From Datisca glomerata (taxonomy: Eukaryota; Streptophyta; Magnoliopsida; Cucurbitales; Datiscaceae), in the NCBI GenBank assembly GCA_003255025.1, contig QANY01000156.1, positions 544,398-608,397 on the forward strand: DNA of 64,000 nt, in the 5' to 3' direction. Every line of letters begins with the position of its first letter. Position 1 is the stretch's first letter. A program made the position numbers and the translations under genes. Under the pieces are notes generated by a model. It did not search any database. It worked only from the letters and a program-made list of their open reading frames with translations, and was not told the DNA's origin. Shown one piece after another: positions 45,467 to 56,885 of this stretch.

Positions 45467-46685
45467 TGATGATTGTATTTTACGCTCATATTTTAGATAA
45501 TTTTAACCTTATTTTTATTAGTTCTTTTAAATTTATTAATTGATTTATGTACTTTTTTATTTTTATCTTGTAGGTTTGATATTAAATTGCTTTTGGATTG
45601 ATTTGAAAAGATTTAGAAGTAAAAAATTTCAGAAAAATCGCAAAAGAACAGATTTGGGCAGGAGAGCCAGCGTCGCGATGCTGGCATGGCATATAAACAG
45701 ACCAAACGCCAGCGCCACGATGTTGGCTTCCAGCGCCACGACGCTAGCACGATAATGTTTTCACGTTATTCTCTCCTATTTTATCCTTATAGAAGCCTAG
45801 TGTATAAATAGAATATTTTAGGTCTTTTTGTGGACTTTTGGGGGACGTTAGAGGCGGAAGAGAAAACTTTTGAGAGAGTAAACAAAGTAGAATCCAATCG
45901 GGAGACGAATCTCAACTTCAATTCATCCTCAAATCTAATTTTTCTTCTCTTTTCCTCTATGTTCATGAATATTATTAGAATAACTTCTTATTCTAGTATG
46001 TTCTAATTTTTTATCTAAGGCTACGGCGTAGCCAAATCATGATTGTTCATAAATTTTGAGTTTTAATACAATCGATGTTTACTCAGTATTAATGAATGTT
46101 ATAATCCGTTCTTAATGCTTGTGATTGTCTGGCTAACTATTGCATGATTTTAGATTTAATTCTGAGACTGAGAAGTGATGATTGAATCTGCTCTTTGTTT
46201 ATAATACCACTAGAATTTCATAAGTTAGAGATAATTATGAATCTAGTGTAGCAACTATACTTTATTGTGTTTAATGAGTTTCATTATATTGAATCTTGAC
46301 AGAGATGTTTGATTCATATTTATGATTCATTATTATCGATACTCGAGAAAAATTGATAATTATATTAGAGAATTTCACTATCAATGTTCTGAATAAACGT
46401 AATTGATTGAGAATTGGAATTTAGAGCATGTTTGATTTGGTCAAATCGAAAACCCTAGAGCTTTTAACTATTCAAATTTTATCTTTGTCAAATCTTTATC
46501 ATTTTAGTTAATTAGAATTTGAGTTTAGTTAAAAATCTCAACTTTTCGTCATTCTCAAGTAGAATTAAGGTTTAGTTAATTTCAATTATTAATATCAATC
46601 AATCATATGGACGATACTCTATTTTTATAAAAATTTATTACTTGACAACGATAGTGTACACTTGCACTATAGAAAAATCACAAGA
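45467..46685 (+). repeat. Left LTR of the Athila-like element
   Basis: Ends AAATCACAAGA just before AGTTTTTGGCGCC. Differs from the right LTR at many positions. A short inverted/direct CCAGCGCCACGA repeat occurs near 45,705-45,740. Confidence 0.92.
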
Positions 46686-46691
46686 AGTTTT

Positions 46692-46708
46692 TGGCGCCAT
46701 TGCAGGGG
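46692..46708 (+). other. Athila-type primer-binding site
   Basis: TGGCGCCATTGCAGGGG resembles the canonical TGGCGCCGTTGCCGGGG of Athila and related elements. Confidence 0.85.
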
Positions 46709-46937
46709 ATTGATTCTGTTTATTAATATTGGAGTTACATATATTAAATTTTACTTTGAGTCTTATTTGTTTTATTTACAGTTGTTTATTTTTATTTTTT
46801 TTATTTTCAGGCGTTCTCTGTGGTGTGTGAGAAAATTTAAAAGTGAGAATTTGACTCCCCTTAATTTGAAAATTGAGTGAACTTTTCGACGTAATAGAAA
46901 CGTAAGGAGTGAAGCTTCTAAACGACCTCAAGAAACA

Positions 46938-49337
46938 ATGGAAGAGGTTCGAGAAAATCTTGAAATAGTGAACAACTAAAATAATCGGGCAATTTGAGAT
47001 TATGCGATGCCAATGGTCAATAAAGCCGCATCTACCATTCAATGCCCTATTATCAATGCCAACAATTTTGAGATTAAACCGGCTATCATTCATATGGTAC
47101 AAGCGAATCAGTTCAATGGCATGCTTAATGATGATATAAATGTTCACATAACCATTTTCCTCAAAATTTGTGAGACATTCAAGCACACCAATGTCTCAAC
47201 TAATGCAATCAGGCTGAGATTATTCCCATTCTCACTTCGGGATAAGGTTAAGATTTGGTTGAACTCTCTGCCAGTTGGATCAATCACAACTTGGAATGGT
47301 ATCTCTGAGAATTTTTTAGCAAAATTCTTTCCACCAACTAAAACAACCAAAATGAGGAATGAGATCACCACCTTTGCCCAACATGACATAGAGCCTATTT
47401 ATGAAGCATGTGAGAGGTTTAAAGAGATGTTGAGAGGATGCCTACATCATGGACTGCCTGGATGGCTGCAAGTTCAAACTTTTTATAATGGTTTGGGGAA
47501 TTCAACAAGGATGCTAGTGGATGCAGCAGTAGAATGTGCTTTGATGGGTAAAACATATGAGGATGCTTATGCCTTGCTAGAAGAAATGGATGCTAATGTT
47601 TATCAATGGCTAAGTAAGCGTAATGTACCAAGAAAGACTCATGGAGTTTCTGACGTAGATGCACTTACTGCCCTCACAACTCAAGTAGCTAAACTTTCAA
47701 AGCAATTTAGCTCTTTCACTGTCAATGCTAGTGTAATTCATGCTTCATAGGAAGTTTCTAATTTGTGCAATGGACCTCATCTTAGTACTGAATGTCAAGC
47801 TGGTAATCCCTTTGTTCCTTCTTAGTCAAAATCTGTTAATTTTTTTGAGAATTACAGCAGGCAGAATAACCCATTCTCCAACACTTACAACCAAGGGTGG
47901 TGAAATCACCCTAATTTCTCTTGGAAGAATAATCAGAATGTGATGAATCTACCAGTTGCTACTCAGCCTCAGTTTCAACCTCAACAACCTAAAATTTCTC
48001 TGGAAGATACTATTTCCCAACTCAAAGTTAATACTACTCAATTTATGGCAGGAATAGATGCTATACTTCAGAGGCAAGAAATAAGTATTCAGACGTGAGA
48101 AACCAGTATTCAGAGTCAAGCCGCATCTATCTGGAATTTGGAGCTTTAAATGGGTCAACTGTCAGAAATACTAACTTAGAGACCACAAGGTTCTCTTCCA
48201 AGCAACACCAATAGGAATCCAAAAGAACAAGTAAACGCCATTACTCTTCGCAATGGCAAGGAGTTAGCAGAACCTCAGAAAGTCACTATTAAAAATTCTT
48301 AGCCAATTGAAGCAGAAGTTGAGACAATTAGTAATGATCTTGCCAAGAGCTCAGAAAAGAAGAAAGGCAAGCCTAAGTCAATGTTCTTTTCTGATAATCC
48401 TCCATCATACGTTCCACCTATTCCATACCCTCAGAGGTTCCAAAAGCAGAAATTGAACAAGCGGTTTTCTAAGTTCCTTGATGTGTCTAGGAAACTACAT
48501 ATAAACATCTATTTTGCTGATGCTTTGGAACAAATGCCGAGATATGTTAAATTCATGAAGGATATTCTTTTAAACAAGAGAATGCTAGAGGAGTATAAGA
48601 CAGTTGCACTTACTGAGGAGTGCAGTGCTATCTTGCAGAATAAATTAGCTCCGAAGTTAAAGGACCCTGAGAGTTTTACTATTCCTTGCACCATTGGAAA
48701 TTCATATTTTGAAAAGGCTATATGTGATCTTAGGGCTGATATCAATTTGATGACGTATTCAGTTTATAAGAAGTTAGGTCTTGGAGAAGCTAAGCCCACG
48801 ACGATATCCTTATAGTTAGTTGATCGGTGTATCAGATATCTACGGGAGATTATTGATGATATTTTGGTAAATGTGGATAAATTTATCTTCCCAGCTGATT
48901 TTACTGTTCTTGACATGGAGGAAAATCAAGAAATTCCAATTATTCTTGGTAGACCATTTTTATTGACGGGAAGAACTCTGATTGATGTGCAAAAAGGAGA
49001 ACTTATTCTGAGAGTGCTAGATGATTAGGTAATTTTTAATGTCTTCAAAGCAATCAAACACCTAAATGATATGAATAGTTGTTTATGGTTGGATAATGTA
49101 GAATTTGGAGAAGGCAAACCTAGACACCTACCATTGACTGAAAAACCATTGATGTTAGACCTCCACCTTCGGTACACCTTTATGGGAGAAGCATCCACTT
49201 TGCCAGTCATTTTCTCTGGTTCATTAAATGGTGAACAAGATGACAAGCTGCTGAGGGTTTTAAGAGAGGAACAAATGGTCTTAGGATGGTCAATTTTTGA
49301 CACAAAGGGAATTCTAAAGTCAGTGGACAATGGGTGA
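46938..49337 (+). pseudogene. Athila-like gag-protease frame with eleven internal stops and no frameshift
   Basis: One continuous reading frame of 800 codons from ATG 46,938. Gag features: ANNFEIKPAIIHMVQANQF (about 47,060), LRLFPFSLRDKVKIWLNSLP, then LRGCLHHGLPGWLQVQTFYNGL, and later a coiled QRQEISIQT region. The retropepsin-like part shows FEKAICDLRADINLM (about 48,710-48,755; usual DLGA reads DLRA) and IPIILGRPFLLTGRTLIDV (about 48,935). In-frame stops at 46,977, 46,995, 47,748, 47,823, 47,901, 48,096, 48,147, 48,177, 48,300, 48,813 and 49,026 are each one transition away from CAA, CAG, CGA or TGG. No indel disrupts the frame. Non-functional. Confidence 0.9.
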
Positions 49338-50937
49338 AGCCTGTATGTTCATTATGTATGGCTGAAGACATTAAAGTAAGTGCTAGAGTGAGGAAACTCG
49401 ATTATATTTCTGTTATTTAATTTTTTTATTTTATAATTTTATTTTGCTTATTGTATTTTTGTTTTTCTTCAGGTTTTTATATAAAAAAAATTGTGGACGA
49501 ATTTAACTCATACACCACTTTCCTCTCAGTTAGAGACAACAAGAGTAATGCAGAGACTGACAAGGATGATAGCTCATCATTATTCAGGGAAGTCTTCTCT
49601 ACTTACTCCTTTTACATATTTTCTTTTCATTGAGGACAATGAAATGTTTTGTTTGGGGGTGGTGGCTTTAATTTAAATTTCTCTTTTTTAGCGTTCTGTT
49701 GTTGACAACACTAACACCTATGATGAGATTGGTTTTGAATTATTGATAGCTTTGGAAAAAATGTTGAATTTGTGTATCAGTGTGTGTTTGAACCAATTAT
49801 TGATTTGCATTTCACTAGCCTTGAGCGTTTGATTATCTTTTTACTTAGAGAAGGTTTATGTGACTTAAGAAATCATTATGATCTCATAAGAACTCTAGAA
49901 CCATTTTGATTGTTATTCGAGGTGAAATTCTAGGCTACACTTCACTTAGGACATAATTTAGGTCATTTTTGGACCGTTTGAGCTTTTCAAGCTAACATGT
50001 GCATAATTGTTTTCCTAGTATTCCCTGTTGAGCCTAAATAGCCATTTTTTATCACCCATGACAATTTCACAATCTTATAAAATGTTTTCCCTAGTACCCA
50101 TTTTTACTCATAATATTTGAATGATCTGGGAAAATACTTGGAGCTATGATAATCTGGGTGGATGGAAGGAGTTTTGATATAAAAAAATGGTGAATAAACT
50201 TGATTTCGTAACCTCTTGAACTTGAGTGACTAAGCTCAAAGGGGTGTCTTAAAACTTAATACCCTAAGACCAACTGGTTGGGGAGCTATTAGCTGAAAAC
50301 TCGTTAAGGAAAAAAGATGCTTAAGGAAATCAAATAAAAAAAAAGAATGGTTGAGCATGATTGATTATCCAAGAGGTGGAATGACAAATTTGGGGGTGTT
50401 ACAAGAAAAGTTGAGTTAAGCTCGTTGATTCCTAGAATACATGTGTGACTATGGGTAAAGATTGAGCCAAAATAATATCGTTTATCGTACCCTAAACCCT
50501 AGCCATACATTACAAGCCTATGAAAGTCTTAATAATCCTAAGTGATTTGGTTTGCCTACATTAGTAGAGAGTGACATGAAAAATTGGTTATGGAGTTCTA
50601 ATCTATTTATTAATTATTAGATATGCTTTTACAAGACTTGATTGCATAAACTCATTTGGGTTTAAGAGATTGGATGACTTAAGGTGACACACACACACAC
50701 ACGTGACTTTTCAAGTTGTAATGTAAGTTGGTAATTGTGTTAAAACTTTACATGATCATAATTTAAAAGTTTTTCTTGGGTTATCGCTATTTTAGAATCT
50801 TTGAGGCAAGTTTAGTCAGTAAAAAAACACTACGTCACTCTTTCTTTAGCTTTTCAAAATTAATGTTTATTGTTTTTCTTGTTTGATTTTTTTTAGTTTT
50901 GCTCGAGTACTAGCAAAAACTTAAGGTTGTGGGTATT
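49338..50937 (+). other. Non-coding 3' region of the Athila-like element
   Basis: Where RT and integrase (and in some Athilas an envelope-like gene) would be, only A+T-rich sequence is found, with an (AC)n tract at 50,687-50,702. The sequence before the right LTR (GGTTGTGGGTATT) is a weak polypurine tract. Confidence 0.6.
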
Positions 50938-52136
50938 TGATGAGTGTATTTTACTCTCACATTTGAGATAATTTTAACCTTATTTTTGTTAGTTCTTTTA
51001 GATTTATTGATTGATTTATGTATTTTTTGTTTGTATCTTGTAGGTTTGATATTCAATTTATTTTGGATTGATTTGGAAGTCAAAAATTCGGAAAAATAAT
51101 AAAAGGAATGGATCTGGGCAGGCGACGCTGGTTGTACAGAACGCCAGCACTGCGACGCTGGTTGTACAGAACGCCAGCACTGCGACGCTGGCGCGTTAAT
51201 GTTTTTCACATTTTTCTCTCATATTTTATTCTTACCGAACCCTAGTGTATAAAGAGAATATTTTAGGTCTTTTTGTAGACTTTTTGGGGACATGAGAGGC
51301 ATAGGAGAAAGCTTTTTGGAGAGAAAACGAAGACGAATCCAATCGGGAGACGGATCTTAACTTCAATTCATCCTCAAATCTAGTTTTTTCTTATTTTTTC
51401 CTCTATGTTCATGAACATTATTAGAATATCTTCTTATTCTAGTATGTTCTAATTTTTTTATCTAGGGCCACGACGTAGTCAAACCATGATTGTTAATAAA
51501 TTGTGATTTTCAATTTAATTGATATTTATTCAGTATTATTGACTGTTATAATCCGTTCTTAATGCTTGTGATTGTTTGGTCAACTATTGTATGATTTTGA
51601 ATTTAATTCTGAGACTGAGAAGTGATGATTGAATTTGATCTTTGTTTACAACACCATTAGAATTTCATAAGTTAGAGATAATTATGAATTTAGTGTAGCA
51701 ACTATAATTTATTGTGCTTAATGAGTTTCATTATATTGAATCTTGATAGAGATGCATGATTCGTATTTATGATTCATTATTATCGATGCTTGAGAAAGAT
51801 TGATAATTATAGTAGAGAAATTCGCTATCAATGTTCTGAATAAACGTTAACTGATTGAGAATTAGAATTTAGAGCTTATTTGGTTTTGTGAAATAAAAAA
51901 CCCTAGAGATTTTAACTATTCAAATTTTATTTTCGTCAAATCTTTATCGTTTAGTTTAATTAGAATTTTAGTTTAGTTAAAAAATCCCAACTTTTCGTCA
52001 TTTTCAAGTAGAATTATGGTTTAATTAATTTTAATTATTAATATCAACCAATTCTGTGGACGATGCTCTATTTTTATAGTAATTTATAACTTGACGACGA
52101 TAGTGTATACATTTGCACTATAGAAAAATCGCAACA
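50938..52136 (+). repeat. Right LTR of the Athila-like element
   Basis: Ends AAATCGCAACA; the CATAT target duplication follows. Carries a tandem copy of a GCGACGCTGGTTGTACAGAA unit near 51,124-51,190. Confidence 0.92.
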
Positions 52137-52238
52137 CATATCCAATTGTATACTGAATTTCTCTATTTTCTTGTTATGGGTGTCTCGTATGTGGGCAATG
52201 GTTTCTTTTAATCGAACTTGACGAGTGCCTTCTTCCAT
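52137..52238 (-). pseudogene. Gypsy-F gag, N-terminal part
   Basis: ATG at 52,238 on the minus strand opens MEEGTRQVRLKETIAHIR and runs in frame to the CATAT site. Deleting the Athila-like element and one CATAT joins it in frame to MIVNLTSLI on the other side, confirming that this is a single split gag. Confidence 0.85.
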
Positions 52239-52269
52239 GGAGAGCTACAGAAATCAACGAGAGCACCAA

Positions 52270-52575
52270 TGTTAGGGTTTAGGCCAATTTGAGCTGGCCG
52301 AGCTCCAAGAAAAAAAGTGAGAGATAGACAAAGTAGAGGGAGAAAATATTATTGTATATTGCTAAAGATCTTTCTCTTACCAGCAATTGTATATACTCAC
52401 CATTGCCATAGCTAACTGCCTTCTTCCTACACACTCCCCAAACTACCCGAGCACTTTAACAAGAAGATTCTCCTAGATTTTCTCTTTCTATTTGGGCATC
52501 TTTACATTCCTTTTGGGCCGAATGGCTGCTTCTTGGTCCAAGGTCTTGTTCACGGGCTCAATTGTCTTCATATCA
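52270..52575 (-). repeat. 5' LTR of Gypsy-F (306 bp)
   Basis: Lacks about 60 bp relative to the 3' LTR, with CTATTTG at the deletion edges (microhomology). Starts TGATATGAAGACA and ends CCCTAACA on the minus strand. Confidence 0.9.
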
Positions 52576-53616
52576 AATTGCATATATAGCAACTTAATTA
52601 GTATATATAGGTTCACCGATTTTTTGAATTGGTCATAAGAAATTTCAACTTAATATCTCTTTCTTAGAAGAGGAATGTGATTAATGTGGGTTATGTCATC
52701 GGCCATTATAATACTTGACTGATCTAGCGTACCATTTAAACGCTGGCCACATTTTCTTCATAGCTAAAGTTATACCTATGTATAGAATATCTAACAGAAG
52801 AACCTATGAAGGATGAGTATGGTGGCTGAGCAAGGCTATCTATGTGACAAGGTTAGTGCTTGTGCGTTCTACTTCTCCGCTTTGAATAATTGAAGCCCCC
52901 TAAATGACGGGGCTATTATTTGTTGCAGATCTGACAAGCCTAATCATGTTAATTCTTAGTTGTTGTAGATCTGACAACTCTAGTCATGTTATTCCTTAGT
53001 TCTCATACGATACTAATGATTTCAATCTATGTCTGTTACAAGGATTGCACAATGATTATCATAGTCGGAACAAGGCTCTCATCATTATTAGGTGGATTTT
53101 GTGGGTTTGTGCGTACTTTTGCATGTGGTTTGATCAGGATTATGGTTTGAAGTTGTATCAGCGAGGGTTGAGGTTAGAATAGAAATGGTCATGCATGTAC
53201 TGTCATTTCTAGTTTGTCTTGATCGAGCTGTCATATTGGCGGGATGTTTAGCCTAACTTCATAGAGAGTCAGTAAAAAAATGTAAGGATGTTTTGGGAAT
53301 GGGAAGAAATGAACAATTTAGACGTATATATTGGCGAACTGGGCTTGCTCAAGAATTATTTGTATCACAAGAGAACAAAAAAAAGTGGGGACAAGCTTTG
53401 AAATGAAAAGGTTTTTAATCTCCCCTCTTGATATTAATCATTTAGAAGTGGACAAAGCTAATGACAATTAACGAAATTCAAATTAGAAAACGAGACTGAG
53501 TAACATCACTTTTTATTGCTTCGCTTAAATGCTTGAATTTACACAATTGTAGATCTTAGCTCTAGGTTGCAACATGCGAAATGAGCATTGAAGAAAGACT
53601 GGAACTTCTGAAGGGA
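52576..53616. other. Unassigned sequence right of Gypsy-F
   Basis: No gene recognised. A phrase TTGTTGCAGATCTGACAA and a close copy repeat near 52,920 and 52,960. Weakly LINE-like stretches occur (about 53,450-53,610) but are not firm. Confidence 0.45.
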
Positions 53617-54489
53617 AAAGTGTTTGGATTATAGTTAGACTAGGCTTTGATAGTTTGATATTTCTGGGCATGGAAGCATCAATGGGAGAACATCAATGGA
53701 GGTCATTGCCTCTGGGTTTCAATACCTTTAAACTTGCCTTCATCACCTTTTCAGAGACACTCATTAAAGGTCTTGGCTTCATTACGGATAAGTTTTGATG
53801 CCAATTGACCGCATGCTTAGCTGATTGCTCTGTTAGAAATTTAACTGCACCATTGTCGTTTTCCTTATATCTAATGAAATATGTTAATTTATTCTACAAG
53901 TACGAAGTCTTTGTAGATGGCTAGGAAGAGATTATGTATCGACTTCAGGTAAAGGGCTTGCCGAATTAAATAACAAATAGTTATATCAAAAACAAATAAA
54001 AAATATGGTCCAATATTCCAGAACATTATGTGACCTCTATTTACACCAGTTGATTTTCGGAAAGAAGAAAACAATATCTTTAAGGCCGTGTATATTATGA
54101 ATACGGAATTGAATAAATGAAATAATACAAAGAGAGCTCTTTATAACTTAGATGTTAAAGGAATAAAAAGTTACAAACAAATAATAAATAGGAGAGACAA
54201 GATAAAAATCATGAGTCCTTTACATGGGAGGATCTTTTCAATTCATCAATCATTGATTGATGAGATAGGTCAATCATTGGCTGATGAGGTAAGCCAATCA
54301 TTGGCATCATGGCGTCTAATTTTGTTGTGTGAAAAACTTTACATGCTGGATTAATAAGATGATGATGTAGTGTTGTCAAGTGTAGGTGATATGTTTTACC
54401 TTGTATGTGCTGAGGTTGTTGATTGTCTGTCAAGGTAGAAATATCATTGCAACTATGTTCACTGATATACAACTATTTAATCCCCCCCC

Positions 54490-55719
54490 AAGTGAGATGA
54501 GGAAGAATGAACATGGAGTTTGGCACACAAGATGGAAAACTGAGTAGGAACAAAAGGTTTTGTGAGAATGTTAGCCAGTTGTTCAGAGTGGATATGTAAT
54601 GAACCTCTAAAAATCTTTGAAAGGACTTTCTGTTAGAAAAAATGAATGTCAACTTTTGATGTGTTTAGTGCGTGAGTGATAAATTGGATTAGAAGCAAGA
54701 GCACTGGCGCTTCGAATGTCACACTAGAGAACATGTATATTGTCCAATTGAAAATGAAGCTCTTCGAGTAAAGACTGAACCTAAATATCATCAGTAGCTT
54801 CTGAAGACAATTTATGACACTCAGATTCAATTGGACTTTGCTATATCACTATGTTTCTTGGATTTCCAGGAAATGAGATGACCTCCTAGAAAAAGGCAGA
54901 GTGCCTTTAACCCGTCTTAAGATCCTTTTGTCAACCTTCCAAAGATCAACTGTGGGAGTAGAGAAATTGACTTGACATGGATAGTATTATGTATTGAAGG
55001 CCACCAATAATGCTGGAGAGTAGGCTTAGAGAATGGTTTACCTTGAGAAGTAAGTCTATATAAAGGACACATGAGTGTTGTACTGGGTTTGGAGTTGAAC
55101 ACGTTGGCCTTGTGAATTAAGTCAAAAGAATACTTGGTCTTAGTAATAAAGAGGCCATCTGATGTTCTATTTGCTTGAAAACCTAAAAAATAGCTAATTG
55201 AGCCTAGTACCTTAAGAGAAAATTAGTGATGTAACATGGAAATAACATATCAAATGTTGCTGAGGCCGCTTCCTGTGACAAGAAAGTCATCAACATAAAT
55301 AAGAACTAGTGTGATGGAGCCTTAATGGCGATGGACAAATAAAGAGTTATTTGAGACTGAGTTGGAGAAAGCATGTGAGTAGTGCAACTTTAAACTTATC
55401 AAACTAGGCTCTGGGAGGAGCTTGTCTAAAGCCATAAAGAGCTTTCTAGAGCTTAAAAACATGATTGTGGTGTTTGAGGTTCTTAAAATCATAAGGTTGA
55501 TACATGTATACTATCTCATTTAGTTCCCCTTGAATGAATGCATTGTTTATGTCAAGTTTCTATATATCCCAATCAATGGTTACTAGCATAATGAAGATGA
55601 TTCTGATTATGCAAGGCTTGATCACTAAATTGTAGGTTTCAAATAAATCTACACCAAGAACCTGTTGAAAGCCTTTAACCACTAGTCTGGCTTTTTATTT
55701 TTGAGTAAAGCCATCATCA
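54490..55719 (-). pseudogene. Copia-H RT and RNase H remnant
   Basis: Minus strand from the MULE junction: KARLVVKGFQQVLGVDLFET (about 55,690-55,630), DINNAFIQGELNEIVYM (about 55,560-55,510), KALYGFRQAP (about 55,440), an intact catalytic IYVDD (plus 55,286-55,300), YFLGFQANRTSDGLFI (about 55,200), LFLGGHLISWKSKKH (about 54,890-54,850), a degraded RNase H end with NPIYHSRTKH (about 54,680), and then stops toward the LTR. Several in-frame stops (for example within ETYNLVI and PRA*FDKF). Confidence 0.85.
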
Positions 55720-56000
55720 TTCTTCTTTGGGTAAATTATAGTTTTGCCCCTATAGTTTGGGATAGTTTTCATTTTACACCTTGCACTTTAAAAATTTATA
55801 AATTAGACTCTGCAGTTATATTTTACATTCATGTTAGACCTTTTGTTGGATCTCCGCTTCAAAATATTAACGGTCTGTCACGGTTTGCTGATGTGGCATT
55901 ACGTGGCAAGCAATTTAATGCCACATTAGCTTTTTAACAACCCTAACAACCATGTGGTAGGAATTATCCAAATTACCCCTCATTCCCCCTCTTTCTTCTT

Positions 56001-56233
56001 CCCTGAGCTTTGGCATGATGCTCGCAGACCTTATGCCTCTCATGGTACTGCTTGACATCACTGAGATCAGTCAAGCACTTCTCAGCCTAGCAACACCGCA
56101 TCCCACCACCTCCTCCTCCACCACCCCATTTCTTTACCGAGGTCACACTTCTCACAATTACTCTCTTCTACTTATCCTCATCTTCCTCCAATGTCACAGC
56201 CTCTTTCTTCACATTCTCCTTCCCAATAAACAT
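56001..56233 (-). pseudogene. Captured first exon of an SPL (SBP-box) transcription factor gene
   Basis: Minus strand from ATG 56,233: MFIGKENVKKEAVTLEEDED, a Lys/Gly-rich linker with a run of eight Gly, then the start of the SBP DNA-binding domain, including KCLTDLSDVKQY, HKVCEHHAKA. The four residues of the first SBP zinc site (Cys, Cys, Cys, His) are all present. It ends at the inner edge of the left TIR, where the second zinc site should begin, so only the first half of the domain was taken. Two in-frame TAG codons occur at plus 56,168-56,170 and 56,087-56,089; the second replaces the Gln that normally follows the first Cys. Short acidic N-terminus and early SBP domain resemble the small SPL3/SBP1 type. 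Known role: phase change and flowering regulators, targets of miR156 through a site not contained here. Confidence 0.82.
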
Positions 56234-56272
56234 GCTTTACTATCATTGGTGATGGTTTACTATCTTTCCATC

Positions 56273-56429
56273 TCATCTTAACATGGAGGTTAGTGATGGA
56301 ATAACAACTTCTTCACAAGGAATAGTGAGGCCAATTGGGTTAATCAAACCCAAATTCTTCTTCAGCTTGACGAAGTGAGGATTGAAATTCAGGGTGAGTC
56401 AAGAATGACATTGGAAGACCTAGAGCCAT
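56273..56429 (-). pseudogene. Captured 3' end of a SAUR gene
   Basis: Minus strand: MSFLTHPEFQSSLRQAEEEF (about 56,396-56,337), then GFD, a one-base shift with a stop, then PIGLTIPCEEVV and SLTSMLR ending at TGA (56,275-56,273). These are the second half of a SAUR domain (YLNHPSFxxLLxxAEEEFGF and GGLTIPCxEDVF in the family). It is a different SAUR subgroup from the resident gene at 221-760 (AEEEFGF versus AESEYGY). It lies 40 bases upstream of the SPL exon in the same direction. Confidence 0.8.
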
Positions 56430-56537
56430 AATCGTCCGTGGGTTGAACAAATCTCTATTTAAATCTCTTGTTTCTCCAATAAAATCCTAATTCCTTTTCC
56501 CCACTTTCTTCTTCCCTGACTTCAAACTGCAACAGGC

Positions 56538-56571
<34 letters not shown>

Positions 56572-56885
56572 CAAAGATCTCCGAAGCTAAATTTCATCCA
56601 AAAATAAATCCACCAAAAAAGAGCTAGATCTAAAAGAAAATACTTGAAGAGCACTGAAAGTTAAAAAGCCCATTTCAATACCAGAATTACTAAAGAGAGT
56701 ACTTCTGGGAGTAAACCTAATCCGATAGAATAATTTAAGGTAAAAAGATGGAGATTCAGTTGGTCAAAGAAATAAAGATCCGTACCGTACATCACAACAG
56801 CAGAAACTGATCTGTTGGTCTTCTTCTGATCTGGATCCTTCATGGATGTGGCAAAGATGAAGCTCTGCTCTTTAAGGGAAGAAGA
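56430..56885 (-). other. Third captured segment of the Pack-MULE (leader, (GA)n, exon-like)
   Basis: Minus strand has ATG at 56,843 followed by KDPDQKKTNRSVSAVVMYG and then a possible GT donor; a pyrimidine-rich stretch with (GA)n on the plus strand (56,545-56,571) and CTGTTGCAG acceptor-like sequence follow at about 56,532. It looks like exon plus intron of a host gene; I cannot name it. Confidence 0.45.

Larger units (their letters stand above)
45467..52136 (+). mobile_element. Athila-like Ty3/gypsy element lacking RT and integrase, TSD CATAT
   Basis: LTRs 45,467-46,685 (1,219 bp) and 50,938-52,136 (1,199 bp), beginning TGATGA. The 5-bp duplication CATAT is at 45,462-45,466 and 52,137-52,141. 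The primer site TGGCGCCATTGCAGGGG (46,692-46,708) is typical for Athila. One gag-protease frame is followed by about 1.6 kb with no coding signal. RT, RNase H and integrase are absent, so mobility would depend on a helper. Confidence 0.95.
40842..52575 (-). mobile_element. Ty3/gypsy element (Gypsy-F), TSD AATTG, with internal inversion and a nested Athila-like element
   Basis: LTRs at 40,842-41,205 and 52,270-52,575, flanked by perfect AATTG duplications (40,837-40,841 and 52,576-52,580). On the minus strand a primer-site-like TTGGTGCTCTCGTTG (plus 52,255-52,269) follows the 5' LTR and a purine tract GAGGAGGGTAA (plus 41,206-41,216) precedes the 3' LTR. Removing the 6.67-kb Athila-like insertion leaves about 5.06 kb. 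Gag and integrase are on the minus strand as expected, but zinc knuckle-PR-RT-RNase H is on the plus strand between them. Short LTRs and the C-terminal integrase extension suggest a chromovirus, perhaps Reina-like (inference). Confidence 0.95.

Noticed and set aside
53230..53616. Possible LINE or leader fragment before Copia-H
   Set aside because: Only scattered similarity across changing frames; not enough to assign.
56015..56281. 88-codon plus-strand frame in the MULE
   Set aside because: It is the antisense of the captured SPL exon, which gives a clear SBP motif on the minus strand.
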